This document shows positions 54,417-63,568 of a stretch of DNA of 64,000 bases, piece by piece. The stretch covers positions 4,137,501-4,201,500 of the forward strand of contig NZ_CP034683.1 in the NCBI RefSeq assembly GCF_003990335.1, read 5' to 3'. How positions within the stretch are numbered: the stretch's first letter is position 1; each line of letters starts with the position of its first letter. This DNA comes from Rheinheimera mangrovi (GTDB lineage: Bacteria; Pseudomonadota; Gammaproteobacteria; Enterobacterales; Alteromonadaceae). The position numbers and the translations under genes were made by a program. The notes under the pieces are model-generated. The model was not told where the DNA came from, did not search any database, and saw only the letters and a list, made by a program, of their open reading frames with translations.

Positions 54417-54890
54417 AAATCAACCCCTTTGAAAACTATAAAATGTAATTGAGCTAGTCAAACACCAAAGGCTTTTTGACCTGAAAGAACAATAACAGGA
54501 GGAAACAGCTGCCCTCCTCTGGCCGTGACAATATAGGTACAAAACGCAAAAAAATTACCTGTCGCACATGCTTTGTCTGAACATAGATGAAGCAGAGTTC
54601 AACTCCAGTTAATTCCGGAAGAAGATTCCGACATTAACTCGTCATGCGACTTTGAATCGATGAGCGCTGAGCGTACAATTGATAAATTTGATAAGTCGAT
54701 GATATCAACTAGTTAATGGGAGCACAATACTACTCCGACGCAAGATCCTGAACCTTTTTAGTGCGAAAAAAGCTGTGCCTGTTGTCATTTATTTATCCTG
54801 TTTTATTCATGTAAAGGTAAGGCTTTTTTACCAGCCATCTCGCATGCTGCGGGCTCAAATAGTTGAACAGTCAACAGACAGAGCTTTGCT
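54417..54890. promoter_or_regulatory. Divergent intergenic region before the secretion operon and the SGNH-like gene
   Basis: A stretch of 474 bp with no convincing gene. It must contain the promoter of the 27-kb minus-strand operon and that of the plus-strand lipoprotein gene. A short AGGAGG/CCTCCT inverted repeat (54497-54518) and an A+T-rich patch with repeated TTGATAA (about 54678-54700) are visible. I could not assign a regulator. Confidence 0.5.
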
Positions 54891-55712
54891 ATGAACAACT
54901 CACTCCACTCTTTCCTGTCAGCCATCATGATATGTAGCAGCCTATTATTAGCATCTTGCGGTGGAAGTAGTAGCAACAATGAAGGCCCGCCAGTACCAGT
55001 TAAAGGCATTGACATTAACTTTCCGGCAGGCGCAGAAGTACCGGACAACAGATATGTCGATACCTATAAAATTCTGGTATTTGGTAATAGTCACGTCCAT
55101 TCTCACAACCTGACCGGTTTGCTGCATGATCTGATCATTGCTGGCCGACCCGAGGTAAAAGTGCAACAGACCATAGCCAATGGAAGTAGTTACCTGGATG
55201 AACGCTTAGTCAAAAGCACTGACTTGCATTTGCTGCAATCCGGCGGCTGGACTCACGTGATCCTGCAGGGCCAGAAGTATTCGACGACTGGTCTTTATAC
55301 CTACCCGATCGATGCCAGTATCATTTGGCTCAGAGCAGCAAAGGCACGCAACGCAACACCCATTTTATTTCCTGAACATGGTCAGAGGGGCAATACAACC
55401 GAAGGGAGCCGTGTGCACTCGCTGCATCAGTCAATTGTTGCTTTGGAGCCTGGTTGCGTTGCCCCTGTTGGATTAGCATGGGATAACCTGAGTCAACAGG
55501 ATCCTCAAATGGTGCTACATGAAGCCGATGGCAATCATGCGGCTTTGGCGGGCTCCTTCCTGACGGCTTTAGTGTTTTATCAAAGTATTACCGGCAATAA
55601 TGCAGAACTACTGCCATTTCAACCTAAAGTTGCATTGCCTGAACCTCAGCAACGGCTGTTACGGCAAGTCGCCGCCGCTACCTTGCAGCACAATCCGGCA
55701 TGCCCCTTTTAA
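54891..55712 (+). CDS. SGNH-hydrolase-like lipoprotein
   Basis: A 273-residue protein with a lipoprotein signal (LLLASCGG). ILVFGNSHVHSHN fits block I of SGNH hydrolases (GxS), GSSYLDE is a possible block II, and a C-terminal DGNHAALAGSFLTALVFYQ carries the Asp-x-x-His pair of block V. A periplasmic esterase or acetylxylan-type deacylase activity is plausible, but the substrate is unknown. It is divergent from the giant-adhesin operon and may or may not act with it. Confidence 0.7.
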   Translation: MNNSLHSFLSAIMICSSLLLASCGGSSSNNEGPPVPVKGIDINFPAGAEVPDNRYVDTYKILVFGNSHVHSHNLTGLLHDLIIAGRPEVKVQQTIANGSSYLDERLVKSTDLHLLQSGGWTHVILQGQKYSTTGLYTYPIDASIIWLRAAKARNATPILFPEHGQRGNTTEGSRVHSLHQSIVALEPGCVAPVGLAWDNLSQQDPQMVLHEADGNHAALAGSFLTALVFYQSITGNNAELLPFQPKVALPEPQQRLLRQVAAATLQHNPACPF

Positions 55713-56006
55713 ATGGTATATTCATGCAACAAATGAATATAAAAAACCACAATAGCTTATCGAAAACCATAAAAACCAACACATAAAACACTGATATAAA
55801 TAGGTTTTTGCAAAAACACTTTTTGAACACAAATTAACTGTTGGTTATTTATCCAAAATTGTTTAAAGTGCGCGCTAATTTGCTGCCCTCAAGCTGCATT
55901 GCCGCTGGCTTTTGCATTGTTTTGCTATGCTTAAGCAGTGGTCGCATTTTTGTCACAGGCCAGCCTTAATCTTATTTTGTTTTTGCCAGAAGGAAACAAA
56001 ACCATA

Positions 56007-57326
56007 GTGCGCACTACAGAACTTGTTGATGGCTTTCGTCAGTCCGCCCCTTATGTGAACTCTCACCGCGGTAAAACCTTTGTGGTAATGCTCGGTGGTG
56101 AAGCCATAGATCAGCCTGGCTTTCGCAGCATTATTAATGATATAGCGTTGCTAAATACGCTTGGCATTAAAATAGTGCTGGTGTATGGCGCCAGGCCACA
56201 AATTAATAAGGCGCTGGAAAACGCCGGTTTAAATTGCGATTACCACAACAGGATCCGGGTCACAGACGATGATTCCTTTCATGTGATCAAACAAGTCGCA
56301 GGCGCTTTGCAGCTGGATATTACCGCCCGTTTATCCATGAGTTTGAGCAATACGCCAATGCACAATGCTCAAATCAACGTGGTCAGTGGTAATTTTGTCA
56401 TAGCTCAACCTTTGGGTGTTGATGATGGCGTTGACTACTTACACAGTGGCCGGGTGCGTCGTATCGATGTGCAAGGTATTCGCCGTCAGTTAGATAACAA
56501 TGGCATAGTGCTGATGGGGCCTATAGCGGCTTCTGTCACAGGCGAAAGCTTTAATCTGACGGCGGAAGAAATTGCCACCCAAGTCGCAATAAAACTCAAA
56601 GCGGAAAAAATTATTGGCTTTAACGAAGTCGGCGGCATTGTCGGCGATGATGGCGACATTACCGCTGAATTGATGCCTAATTATGCCGAACATGTGATGT
56701 GGCAGATGGAAAAAAAAGAAGATGCCTGTACCGCCACTATAGCCTTTTTACACGCGGCCATTACGGCCTGTCGTTCTGGTGTTTCGCGTTGTCACTTAGT
56801 CAGCTATGGCGACAATGGCGCTATGCTGCAGGAATTATTTTCCCGTGACGGTATTGGTACGCAGATAGTAACCGAAGCGGCTGAACGCTTACGTGCTGCC
56901 AGCATTACCGATATTGGCGGTATTCTGGATTTGATCCGTCCTCTGGAGCAACAAGGTTTATTAGTGCGTCGCTCCCGTGAACAGCTGGAAATGGAAATAG
57001 ACCAGTTTGTGGTGATCGAAAGGGATGGCTTAATTATTGGCTGTGCCGCGCTTTATCCTTTCCCGGAAGAAAACGTTGGTGAATTTGCCTGCTTAGCTGT
57101 GCATGAACACTACCGTGATGCCGACCGTGGCAGTGCCTTGCTGAAAAACATTATTCAGCTAGCTCGCCAACGCAAGTATTACCGTTTATTTGCGCTGACC
57201 ACCCGCAGTATTCACTGGTTCCAGGAACATGGCTTTGAACTGGTGACAGTGCAGGATTTACCAGAGAAAAAACAACAGCTGTATAACTACCAACGCCGCT
57301 CTAAAATTCTGGCGCTGGATTTATAA
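56007..57326 (+). CDS. argA: N-acetylglutamate synthase ArgA
   Basis: A 439-residue enzyme catalysing the first step of arginine biosynthesis, transfer of acetyl from acetyl-CoA to glutamate. An N-terminal amino-acid-kinase-like domain ([41 protein letters not shown]) is followed by a C-terminal GNAT domain (about 295-435; [23 protein letters not shown]). The GTG start at 56007 aligns with the N-terminus of E. coli ArgA and gives a family-typical length; the frame stays open upstream to 55938. AGAAGGA lies upstream. The end overlaps the convergent GlpD-like gene by 6 bp. Confidence 0.95.
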   Translation: MRTTELVDGFRQSAPYVNSHRGKTFVVMLGGEAIDQPGFRSIINDIALLNTLGIKIVLVYGARPQINKALENAGLNCDYHNRIRVTDDDSFHVIKQVAGALQLDITARLSMSLSNTPMHNAQINVVSGNFVIAQPLGVDDGVDYLHSGRVRRIDVQGIRRQLDNNGIVLMGPIAASVTGESFNLTAEEIATQVAIKLKAEKIIGFNEVGGIVGDDGDITAELMPNYAEHVMWQMEKKEDACTATIAFLHAAITACRSGVSRCHLVSYGDNGAMLQELFSRDGIGTQIVTEAAERLRAASITDIGGILDLIRPLEQQGLLVRRSREQLEMEIDQFVVIERDGLIIGCAALYPFPEENVGEFACLAVHEHYRDADRGSALLKNIIQLARQRKYYRLFALTTRSIHWFQEHGFELVTVQDLPEKKQQLYNYQRRSKILALDL

Positions 57327-58406
57327 GGTTTTTTTCTGCTGTACTTGTTCAACCACAGTCCGGGCCAAAGCCCTGGCTGTGGTCCACTTGCCTCCGGATA
57401 CCGTTAACAACTGCTGTTGCCAATTTAATGCATACTCCCGGCTAGCAGTGCTGGCACTGTCGCTGCCTCCCAATAAAGGCCTGACGCCGGCAAATTTACT
57501 CTCTACATCAGCTGCAGACAATTGGCTGTCAAAATAATGGTTATACAGCTTAAGCAAATAGCTCTGCTCTTCATCACTGCACTCTATAGGCTCTGCCAGA
57601 CTTTGCCGTACTTCTGTAGTGCCCAGTAAGGTTTGCCCCTGATAAGGCAATACAAAGACAATACGGCGCTCACCCGGCACTTCCAGCATATGACCATAAC
57701 GACTGATTGCAGGCAGCAATAAATGACTGCCCCTCACCAAGTCTAAAGCTTGTTGCAACGGCAACTCAGATTGCTCCAATAGCTGATTACTCCAGGGACC
57801 TGCTACATTCACTACCAGGTCAAAGACTTGCCAATCAGAGCTGTTCCCGGCAAAGACCCCACCTGTTGCTGTGATTTGACTGACAGGACAATGTTGATGG
57901 ATTTGTACCCCAGCTTTGATGGCTTGCTCCGCCACCCAAAGCCCGAGTTTTCTGTCATCCATCTGGCCATCAAAAAATAAATAAGCCCCTGTTAAACCAT
58001 CAGTTTTTAGTTCAGGCGAGCAACGTTTTGCCTGCTCCGCTGTAAGCCAGCGATGCCGGCCTATGCCTTTTTTCCCGCTCAGTACGTCATAAAGCCACAA
58101 ACCAATTTTGATTTGCCAGCGGGGTCTTTGGCCGTTCTGATAAATGGGATACAAAAGCGGCAATCTTTTAGTTAAGTGTGGTGCTTTCTTTAGCCACCAA
58201 CGTCTTTCCTGCAATGCTTCATGCACCAGCCGAAATTCGCCCTGCTCCAGATAACGTAAGCCTCCATGCAGTAATTTGGAGGAGGATTTACTGGTCGCCT
58301 GCATCAGCTCATCTCGTTCAAACAACTCCACCTGATGACCAGCCAAAGCCAATTGCCAGGCCGATGACAAACCGTTAATACCACCACCTATTACAGCTAT
58401 TTTCAT
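57321..58406 (-). CDS. FAD-dependent oxidoreductase, short GlpD-like
   Basis: A 361-residue DAO-type flavoprotein. The Rossmann motif is [21 protein letters not shown] (4-24), followed by [19 protein letters not shown] and [12 protein letters not shown], both characteristic of glycerol-3-phosphate dehydrogenase GlpD. It lacks the C-terminal helical domain of about 130 residues found in E. coli GlpD (501 residues), so it belongs to a shorter subfamily. Glycerol 3-phosphate oxidation is likely but unproven. Confidence 0.85.
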   Translation of the reverse strand: MKIAVIGGGINGLSSAWQLALAGHQVELFERDELMQATSKSSSKLLHGGLRYLEQGEFRLVHEALQERRWWLKKAPHLTKRLPLLYPIYQNGQRPRWQIKIGLWLYDVLSGKKGIGRHRWLTAEQAKRCSPELKTDGLTGAYLFFDGQMDDRKLGLWVAEQAIKAGVQIHQHCPVSQITATGGVFAGNSSDWQVFDLVVNVAGPWSNQLLEQSELPLQQALDLVRGSHLLLPAISRYGHMLEVPGERRIVFVLPYQGQTLLGTTEVRQSLAEPIECSDEEQSYLLKLYNHYFDSQLSAADVESKFAGVRPLLGGSDSASTASREYALNWQQQLLTVSGGKWTTARALARTVVEQVQQKKTL

Positions 58407-58629
58407 ATGCTAATCCATTAAGTCTTTGATCTATAAAAGCAGAACCAGACTACTTTGTCGACGTGGAACCAAAATCTGTGACTATTGAGTTTGTCGTTGT
58501 TCAGCTCTACTCGGTCAAACTCGGCAATATAACTTTCGCATTTTGTCCCGATATTTTTTCTTGCATTAGAATTTAGATATGCTAAAAACAATTCCGATGG
58601 ACGCTTAACTATTTTTGCAGGGATTCATT

Positions 58630-59385
58630 TTGTCACTTTCAGTCGGTCACCTTTTTTTTCAAAAAATACGATCTGTCGCCTTTACTTTAGCTGCGCTTGT
58701 TTTAGCTATAGGTCAATGGGCAGATTTCCGTGATGTTGTTACCTCAACCTACGAAGGTTTTATTACTCACTTCACCGACAAAGTGGAATTGAAACAGCTT
58801 TCTCACGTCAGAGTTGGCGCCAACCTTTCCTTCCTTGAAACTTTGTTCGGTCCGGCCAAGCTGATTAAAGTGAAAGATAGTGAAAAAAAATCCCAGTACA
58901 GATATTACGACAACGACAAGTTTCTACTGGCTTTAGCAGTCGAGAATGGGCGTGTAAGTGCATACCAGATCATCAGCCTGCAGGAAGGTTTTCAGCCTTC
59001 TATCGGTTTTTCAAAGAACCTTTTGAACTCTGAAGCGCTGCAGAACATTCAGAAATTTGATGGCACCTTTTCAACTGACACAGTCAACCTCAGATATTAT
59101 CTGGAGCAAGCCACTTTAGGCCGGGAAGGTATGTTTTTTGAACAGCAGCTTGGTTTCATTGAGTACGGCTCCGGCTCTCAGACTTATGCGGAACTGGAGC
59201 AAATAAACGAGCAATTGCTGCTAGCAGGCGATAATGAAAAACTGTTACCTATAGTCGAAAAGTTACGAGCTAAGCTGATACCTAATGTCTACTCTATTGG
59301 CGAGCTATCTCTGGAACAAGCGGCAGATATGCTGTTGACCCGTTATGAGTTTCATGCCTATTTTGCGCACGGGAAACCTCAGTAA
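58630..59385 (+). CDS. Uncharacterised membrane-anchored protein, first gene of envelope operon
   Basis: A 251-residue protein with one N-terminal membrane helix (about 13-30; SVAFTLAALVLAIGQW), then a mainly extracytoplasmic domain with VGANLSFLETLFGPAKLIKV, which recalls the ETEC_3214-type proteins. I do not know its function. TTG at 58630 is chosen because CAGGGA is 6 bp upstream; an alternative TTG is at 58615. Its TAA overlaps the ATG of the LPP20 gene by one base, so it is coupled to the four genes that follow. Confidence 0.65.
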   Translation: MSLSVGHLFFQKIRSVAFTLAALVLAIGQWADFRDVVTSTYEGFITHFTDKVELKQLSHVRVGANLSFLETLFGPAKLIKVKDSEKKSQYRYYDNDKFLLALAVENGRVSAYQIISLQEGFQPSIGFSKNLLNSEALQNIQKFDGTFSTDTVNLRYYLEQATLGREGMFFEQQLGFIEYGSGSQTYAELEQINEQLLLAGDNEKLLPIVEKLRAKLIPNVYSIGELSLEQAADMLLTRYEFHAYFAHGKPQ

Positions 59386-60311
59386 TGCATATTCAGCGCG
59401 TTATACCTTTTTTACTATTTGGTCTTTTCATTACAACTCAAGTTCAGGCATCGCACTGGTGGCAAGAACCACCTGCGGACAATGAGCAGTATCTTTATGG
59501 GCTTGGCCAGGGCAATACTCTGGCGGAAGCGCAACAACAGGCACTGGCAGATATATCAGGAAAACTCAGCACCAGTATCTCAGCGTCTCTTGATCGAGTC
59601 ACGCAGGATACAGGTATCGCCTACAACGACTCAGTCCGTCGTCAAATCCGCAGTGAACTTAAGGACATTGAACTGAGCCAGTTTCAATTAGTAAAAAACA
59701 GGACAGAGAAAACGCAAACGATAGCCTTGGTGCAATTAGACAGGACAAAACTGGCGAGCTTATGGAGCAACCAGATTAGTGAAGCGACCAACAAGTTATC
59801 GTCTCTGCTGCAGACAAAGACCATTACCGATTATCAGCAATGGGCTGAACTTAAAAAGTCTTTAGCATTTGCTGAACAAAGTAGAAACCTGAGCATAAGG
59901 TTGTTTGCACTGAATGGTACCCAACCAGGACCTGACTTCCATTACGCGATAGAACAGTTGCTAAAAAAACACCCGATGAAGGTCGCACTGAAAGGTTCAA
60001 TACCGCAATTAAACAGAGCTTTGCTGCAGCAATTTAAGCAAAGTGGATTCGTCAGTTGCAGTTCAAACTGCAACTTGACCATTAGCTATCAGGACAGCAC
60101 AACTCACGATCTGATGTTTGGCGAATATTTAAGTAGCCTGAAGGTTATTTATGAAGTGTATGAACGTCAAAGCCTCATAGCGACGTCAGAAAAAAGCGTA
60201 CAAGTGACATCTGTATCCAGTCATAGCTCCGCTGATGAAGGTTCTGTCTCAGCGCTAGTAAAAGACCTGCAGAATCGCGGCCTATTTGAAGTGGTAGGAC
60301 TCGAATTATAA
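59385..60311 (+). CDS. LPP20-like domain exported protein
   Basis: A 308-residue protein with a signal peptide (FLLFGLFITTQVQA). WWQEPPADNEQYLYGLGQGNTLAEAQQQALADISGKLSTSISAS has the typical LPP20/FlgP pattern: a short G-x-G strand followed by an A-rich helix. No lipobox is seen, so it is probably soluble in the periplasm. The C-terminal half (SIPQLNRALLQQFKQSGFV) is not recognised. It is second gene of the five-gene operon. Confidence 0.78.
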   Translation: MHIQRVIPFLLFGLFITTQVQASHWWQEPPADNEQYLYGLGQGNTLAEAQQQALADISGKLSTSISASLDRVTQDTGIAYNDSVRRQIRSELKDIELSQFQLVKNRTEKTQTIALVQLDRTKLASLWSNQISEATNKLSSLLQTKTITDYQQWAELKKSLAFAEQSRNLSIRLFALNGTQPGPDFHYAIEQLLKKHPMKVALKGSIPQLNRALLQQFKQSGFVSCSSNCNLTISYQDSTTHDLMFGEYLSSLKVIYEVYERQSLIATSEKSVQVTSVSSHSSADEGSVSALVKDLQNRGLFEVVGLEL

Positions 60312-60343
60312 CCCTAAAAGCGATAAACAAAGGAGATGTAACT

Positions 60344-61378
60344 ATGATCAATCCAAGAGCATTCTTAATAGTGCCGCTGGCTATCAGTGTATTAGCAGGA
60401 TGCGTTTCAAACGGTGGTCCCGCATTGAATGAAACCCAGTCGGTCAACATTCCCAAAGCGGCAATGGCTCCAACCCCTGACGATCTAAAAGCTGAACGCA
60501 AAATTGTTATGCTACCGTTTGAGTATGCAGAACAACATCACGCTTCGATAGCTTTCACAAGTTATACCAATCTCGAACAAGCACTGATGAGTTCTGGTAA
60601 CACCATTATCGAGCGTGATATTGCGGCAAAAATGCGCGAAGAGCTTTTAGTCGCGGAAAAAACAGGTAAATACAGAACGTCAGGACTGCAAGCTGCTGAC
60701 ATTGCGGTTATGGCAAAAGTAGTTAAAGGTGGGTACAGCAGCTCTTTTTCTGAACGGGATTCGTGGCGGGATGATGATGGAAAAACACATGTAACTCCGG
60801 CAAGTTGTAAGTTCGAAGGTAATGTAGCTTTGCATATCAGAGTCTATCGGTTACCGGAAATGGCTCAGATTGCAACTTTTGAGTTTGATGGCCGCAGTAG
60901 CAGTAACACCGAGACCAGTAACAGCCGCTGCCCTATATCAGACGCAGAAGTAAACTCACTGCTCAAGAATGCCAGCGTTGTGGCTGTTCGTGAGCACCAA
61001 TACAAACTGCTAAATACGCTTGTGCCGCCTTTTTTTGTGATAGAGCGCCGACAAGCACCGGGTAAGAAAAACGAAGCCCTGTTCCGCACTACCATCAGTA
61101 ATTCCAAAGGGGCTAAAGCTGGTGCTAAAGTAAACTTCTTTCGACGTGAACTGAAAATAAACCCGTTAACTAACGAGCAAACCGTAGAGGAAATACTGAT
61201 CACTGAAGGCACCATCACCAAAGACATAGACAGCAACGGCTCCTATGCGCTGGTGAAAGATGAGGCTGCCATCAACAAGCTACAACTTGGTGACGTCGTA
61301 AAGATGGAACACGACCGCTGTCCTGATGGTTTTTATTGGTTTTTAGGTAGTTGCCATAAAAATCTGAATATGTTTTAA
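60344..61378 (+). CDS. CsgG/LpoB-like lipoprotein
   Basis: A 344-residue protein with a lipoprotein signal (ISVLAGC). KIVMLPFEYAEQ..., TNLEQALMSSGNTIIERDIAAKMREE and the following ADIAVMAKVVKG resemble the CsgG/FlgT/LpoB superfamily fold, in which a small alpha-beta domain senses or activates envelope machines. The C-terminal half has an extra beta-domain with TNEQTVEEILITEGTI and closing cysteines (DRCPDGFYWFLGSCHKN). The role is unknown; the operon contains two LPP20 proteins and a murein transglycosylase. Confidence 0.72.
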   Translation: MINPRAFLIVPLAISVLAGCVSNGGPALNETQSVNIPKAAMAPTPDDLKAERKIVMLPFEYAEQHHASIAFTSYTNLEQALMSSGNTIIERDIAAKMREELLVAEKTGKYRTSGLQAADIAVMAKVVKGGYSSSFSERDSWRDDDGKTHVTPASCKFEGNVALHIRVYRLPEMAQIATFEFDGRSSSNTETSNSRCPISDAEVNSLLKNASVVAVREHQYKLLNTLVPPFFVIERRQAPGKKNEALFRTTISNSKGAKAGAKVNFFRRELKINPLTNEQTVEEILITEGTITKDIDSNGSYALVKDEAAINKLQLGDVVKMEHDRCPDGFYWFLGSCHKNLNMF

Positions 61379-61389
61379 GGAACAAAACA

Positions 61390-61965
61390 ATGAAACTTAA
61401 ATTATGTACCCTTGTTTTATCGACCTTGTTTTCGGGTTGTGCGTCTACTACCGAAAAAATCAATTACGACCATTGTATGTTCCCTGATGCACCAAAAAAG
61501 TCTGCACCAGGATGGATCTGTGATCAACCTGTCGAAGGACTATATATGCAGGCTGTGGGCTACTCTGCCAAGCTAGCATCTGGCCCGGGAATGATGAAAG
61601 ATATCGCCGCAGCGGAAGCACGTAATCAATTGGCTACGTCGTTCAGTACAGATGTAGCGTCAAAATTGACCCGTGTAACATCCGAAAAACTGGCAGGTCC
61701 CCAGTCTGCTTCCACAGATACGATAGAACGGATCCAGAAAAACGTATCGGCAATGGAAATAGTGAACTCAAAAATTTACCGTACACAATACAGCCCTTCA
61801 GGAAATATGTATGTATTGATAGGTATTGACGCTAAAGCTTATGAGCAAAATATCAATAAGTTGCTCAATCAGTCGGTTGATACAGAGAATCCTGAGTTAT
61901 ATCGCAAGTTCTTATTACAGGAGGCAGAAGCTGCTCTGGATAAAGCTGCGGAGAAGCTCAAATGA
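61390..61965 (+). CDS. LPP20 family lipoprotein
   Basis: A 191-residue protein with a lipobox (LFSGC). APGWICDQPVEGLYMQAVGYSAKLASGPGMMKDIAAAEARNQLATSF matches the LPP20 pattern (W-C--P--G-Y--AVG, then an Ala-rich helix). NMYVLIGIDAKAYEQNI ends the domain, followed by a helical tail. Its stop overlaps the start of the MltC-like gene (ATGA), indicating coupling. Confidence 0.82.
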   Translation: MKLKLCTLVLSTLFSGCASTTEKINYDHCMFPDAPKKSAPGWICDQPVEGLYMQAVGYSAKLASGPGMMKDIAAAEARNQLATSFSTDVASKLTRVTSEKLAGPQSASTDTIERIQKNVSAMEIVNSKIYRTQYSPSGNMYVLIGIDAKAYEQNINKLLNQSVDTENPELYRKFLLQEAEAALDKAAEKLK

Positions 61966-63137
61966 AACACGCCTGTAGCTTAGTCTTCTATGTATTTTTG
62001 ATAATGGGTTGTTGTTCAGCAACAGCCCAAACCGACTATGAAGCTTGGAAGCATCAACATCTGCAACGATACAAGAGCTTTAGCCAAGACTACCAGAATA
62101 GATACAGGGAGTTTAAAAAACGTTTGGCCCCAAAATGGGGAGAGGAGCCTGAGTTATCCAGTAATAGCAGCTTTGTCAGCTATTCCAAAGACTTAAATCA
62201 AAAGACTGTACTCGACTTTGACAAGCAAGAGATCCGTGTGGAAATTCTGGAAGGCAACGGAAGTGTCACCACAGCACAGGACATAAAACAGACTATCTTG
62301 CAATTTACTTCACAATCCGTATCGGCTGCCGCAGCTGAAGACCCATTATTATCGGACGTGAATGTTAGTGACACGCGAAGTCTGGCTGTTGCCATGGTGC
62401 CAGATCAATCATTTGCAGCAGCGATAGAACAGTCGGTAGTAGAAGTACAGGAAACGAAGGTAAATCCTGCACCAGAGCATCCGGGGTCGACTGTATCAGC
62501 AAAAACTGGCACAGCGGCAGAAAAGCGTGTCAAACAATATACAGTCAAGCTGGGCAACAAAAACTTGCTGCAGCACAGAGCGGCCGCATATAAAGAATAT
62601 GTAAGTAAAGCCTCCAAAGAGTACAAATTGGACAGCTCACTGTTGCTGGCAATAATGCAAGTTGAATCCAGTTTTAACCCCATGGCACAGTCGCCCATTC
62701 CAGCTTTTGGCTTAATGCAGATAGTTCCTGAGAGCGCGGGAAAAGACGTCAATACTAGGGTATTTAAGATCAAAAAAGCACCGAGTCCAGAACAGTTGTT
62801 TGCACCAGCTCACAATATTAAGTTTGGTAGCGCTTATTTGAATATTCTTGAGACAAATTATCTGTCCAGTGTTACAGATCCACTCAGCAGACATTATTGT
62901 GTAATAGCCGCATACAACACCGGAGCAGGCAATGTAGCCAGCGTATTTCATCCAAAACGTGAAAAGGCGGTTGCTGAAGCTATAAAGGTAATCAACACAC
63001 TGACACCTAAGCAAGTGTACGAGAAACTGATTACAGAATTACCCTATGATGAAACTCGGAAGTATTTGCGCAAAGTAACAGAAGCTATTCCAAACTATGC
63101 GACAGAGCTTTCCGACGCTGCAAGGACAAGCAAATAA
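61962..63137 (+). CDS. MltC-like membrane-bound lytic murein transglycosylase
   Basis: A 391-residue protein with a lipoprotein-like signal (FLIMGC). The N-terminal MltC-type domain (about 25-110; FVSYSKDLNQKTVLDFDKQEIRVE) resembles that of E. coli MltC. The central linker is longer and less conserved. The SLT domain (about 205-385) has the catalytic Glu235 in AIMQVESSFNP, GLMQIVPESAGKDV and YNTGAGNV. It cleaves the MurNAc-GlcNAc link in peptidoglycan. It is last of the LPP20/CsgG-like operon, implying that the operon acts on or in the cell wall. Confidence 0.9.
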   Translation: MKHACSLVFYVFLIMGCCSATAQTDYEAWKHQHLQRYKSFSQDYQNRYREFKKRLAPKWGEEPELSSNSSFVSYSKDLNQKTVLDFDKQEIRVEILEGNGSVTTAQDIKQTILQFTSQSVSAAAAEDPLLSDVNVSDTRSLAVAMVPDQSFAAAIEQSVVEVQETKVNPAPEHPGSTVSAKTGTAAEKRVKQYTVKLGNKNLLQHRAAAYKEYVSKASKEYKLDSSLLLAIMQVESSFNPMAQSPIPAFGLMQIVPESAGKDVNTRVFKIKKAPSPEQLFAPAHNIKFGSAYLNILETNYLSSVTDPLSRHYCVIAAYNTGAGNVASVFHPKREKAVAEAIKVINTLTPKQVYEKLITELPYDETRKYLRKVTEAIPNYATELSDAARTSK

Positions 63138-63177
63138 ATCTAAAGTAGCACACCTGTTACTTCTGCTAGTTCAGAAT

Positions 63178-63220
63178 TGAGCTGACAGTTACCAGTTTTG
63201 TGCTGGTGTCTGTCAGCTCA
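63178..63220 (+). terminator. Hairpin after the envelope operon, possible terminator
   Basis: TGAGCTGACAG (63178-63188) pairs perfectly with CTGTCAGCTCA (63210-63220), with an inner ACCAG/CTGGT pairing. No T tract follows, so it may be an RNA-stabilising 3' structure or a weak terminator. Confidence 0.5.
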
Positions 63221-63322
63221 TCTGACGAATGGCTGATAAATGATATGATTCGACCTGAATGCATGCAGACACCAGCTCCTCTCTCTGTTGCTATAGCTCC
63301 AACTCAATAGCAGGAGACACAG

Positions 63323-63568
63323 ATGTTAGAACTCAGACCAAACTGCGAGTGTTGTGATACGGATTTAGCGCCAGCAGATCAGGCTTATATCTGCTCTTTT
63401 GAATGTACCTTTTGTCCGGAGTGCATGCACCAACTGGCAGGGATTTGTCCAAATTGCAGCGGGGAGCTGGTCAAAAGGCCGATACGCCCAGCCTCTAAAT
63501 TAGCAGGCAATCCGCCTTCTGCTACAAGGGTGTTTAACCCCGACTGCAAAACAAATACAGCACCTTAG
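63323..63568 (+). CDS. DUF1272 family small zinc-ribbon-like protein
   Basis: An 81-residue protein starting MLELRPNCECCDTDL. Cysteine pairs (CECC, CSFECTFCPEC, CPNC) fit the DUF1272 family and suggest metal binding. The function is unknown. GGAG lies 7 bp before the ATG. Its stop overlaps by 4 bp the end of the convergent gene at the window edge. Confidence 0.88.
   Translation: MLELRPNCECCDTDLAPADQAYICSFECTFCPECMHQLAGICPNCSGELVKRPIRPASKLAGNPPSATRVFNPDCKTNTAP

Noticed and set aside
54435-54461. TTGACT and TATAGT on the minus strand as a promoter for the secretion operon
   Set aside because: The spacer is only 15 bp and transcription would start within the ribosome binding site of the TolC-like gene.
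55718-55740. Inverted repeat ATATTCAT/ATGAATAT upstream of argA, considered as an ArgR box or a terminator
   Set aside because: The half-sites face the wrong way and have the wrong spacing for TGAAT-N4-ATTCA. It has an A run but no T run after the stem on the plus strand, so terminator function is unsupported.
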